This document shows, piece after piece, positions 63,143 through 64,000 of a DNA stretch of 64,000 nucleotides. The notes below the pieces were generated by a model. The model searched no databases and was not told the DNA's origin. It saw only the letters and a program-made list of their open reading frames with translations. A program made the position numbers and the translations under genes. The DNA comes from Rheinheimera lutimaris. Lineage in GTDB: Bacteria; Pseudomonadota; Gammaproteobacteria; Enterobacterales; Alteromonadaceae. Each line of letters begins with the position of its first letter. The stretch's first letter is position 1. Where the stretch lies: positions 282,456-346,455 of the forward strand of contig NZ_JABSOD010000001.1 of assembly GCF_013283795.1 (NCBI RefSeq). The letters are read 5' to 3'.

Positions 63143-63970
63143 ATGCAGCTTTTTACCCGTTACTTTCCGGCATTCAGCTATCTGGACCGCAGCAGTGAAG
63201 CTGAATTTTGCCGTTATTTGGTCCACCGCACGCATAACAGCACCAAACGTTTTGCCGTAGTTTGCATTGTATTAATGCTACTGTTTTCTGTTACCGACGT
63301 GCTACTGGGCGACAGTTGGCGTAGCCTCACCAACCTGGCCCGCTATACCGCTGTCGTGTGTATAGTGGCGTATATCGTCTTATCATTAAAACTGAATGCC
63401 GAACACTGGCTACAGGGCTGGTTGGCGCTTTGTGCCATAGTAATTACGCTGCTTAGCATTAGCTTTTATAGCTCTGGCCAATACAACGGCCGGCTGGGCG
63501 AAGGCGGCCCTATGGTAGTGGCCTTTGCTATAGCGGCGATACCGATTTTTAACTTGCAGCAAAAATTGTTGCTGTGGCTGCTGCTGTTAAGCAGTCTGTT
63601 GTTTATTAAACTTTGTACTGACACCAACACCGGTTGGGTAATATTCTACTTATGCATCAGCATATTGTTGTGCATGACCTGGCAGAGACAGTTTGACACC
63701 TTACTGCGCAGCCAATTTAAAGCAGTACGGCTGGAGCAACAAAAAGCCGAAACTGACCAGTTAACCGGTTTATTAAACCGTCGCAGCTTTGAGCAGCGCT
63801 TGCAGCAAAAGCTTACTCAGCTCACCGAAGGGCAACAATTATCATTGGGCTTGCTGGACATAGACCATTTTAAGGCCTACAACGACCACTATGGCCACCT
63901 CGACGGTGATTTAGTGTTAATACAATTGTCGCGTTTGCTGTCTGCCGATAAAACGCGCATGGTAGGGTAA
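63143..63970 (+). pseudogene. Truncated membrane GGDEF protein
   Basis: The 275-residue product has about six membrane helices (about 35-185; MASE-like) and a GGDEF domain starting at DQLTGLLNRRSFEQRL, with GLLDIDHFKAYNDHYGHLDGD intact. The frame ends ...KTRMVG followed by TAA at 63968, precisely where a GGDEF domain continues GRYGGEEF. The active-site motif is not found in the other frames of the remaining 30 bp. The gene is therefore broken, most likely by insertion or rearrangement, and should be catalytically dead. The rest may lie beyond the window. Confidence 0.7.
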
Positions 63971-64000
63971 TACACCCATTTTTAATTGACGCTAAAAGTA
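63967..64000. other. Foreign-looking sequence after the GGDEF break
   Basis: The last 34 bases do not continue the GGDEF gene in any frame and are AT-rich compared with the gene. They may be the end of an inserted mobile element. Too little sequence is present to identify it. Confidence 0.3.

Overview
The window reads as a chromosome segment of a marine or freshwater gammaproteobacterium. Gene content (AcnB next to YacL, ammonia-dependent NadE, GlnB, the rpsT-murJ-ribF-ileS-lspA-fkpB-ispH block, DUF2157/DUF4401/GDYXXLXY trio, Zrg-type zinc genes, DUF3612 regulator) points to the Alteromonadales/Chromatiaceae neighbourhood, such as Rheinheimera, Alishewanella or Arsukibacterium. This placement is inferred from gene content; no marker-gene search was run. 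Coding is dense on both strands. I saw no tRNA, rRNA, CRISPR array or complete mobile element.

Layout. 1-6.5 kb: partial membrane protein, yacL, acnB and an M13 lipoprotein peptidase. 6.7-9.2 kb: a translationally coupled membrane-protein trio. 9.3-11.6 kb: a RamB-like/DUF3612 regulator divergent from a small protein that looks like the excised alpha/beta insertion domain of malate synthase G. 11.7-14.9 kb: small metabolic and hypothetical genes. 15-19.8 kb: two GAF histidine kinases flanking an HPt-REC-REC-GGDEF protein. 19.8-23 kb: a Zrg-like zinc uptake locus. 23.1-27.4 kb: three photolyase/cryptochrome genes of different classes overlapping head to tail. 27.4-29.7 kb: M28 peptidase, glnB, nadE.

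29.8-41.7 kb is a type IV pilus region. It has a full minor-pilin operon (fimU-pilV-pilW-pilX-pilY1-pilE) and, directly beside it, a second diverged set in the same order whose PilY1 position holds a protein one third the usual size. The AlgZ/AlgR-type two-component pair sits upstream. 41.7-49.5 kb is the ispH-fkpB-lspA-ileS-ribF-murJ / rpsT block; in Pseudomonas aeruginosa the same block also adjoins the fimU operon.

49.5-64 kb: ArsR-type thiol-type regulator, CheY-like protein, secreted M28 peptidase, small membrane proteins, SmrA, an unlisted 39-residue peptide gene, GhrA, an LpxH-like phosphatase, an OlsF-type ornithine lipid synthase, DUF3300, OmpW, a CoA-transferase/GNAT fusion coupled to a class II-like deacetylase, and a GGDEF gene that stops just before its active site at the window edge.

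Non-coding features of note: three copies of a ~95-130 nt structured repeat whose stems covary between copies; a separate 90-nt palindrome; a three-unit 14-bp-period operator in front of the DUF3612 regulator; and Zur-like palindromes at the zinc locus.
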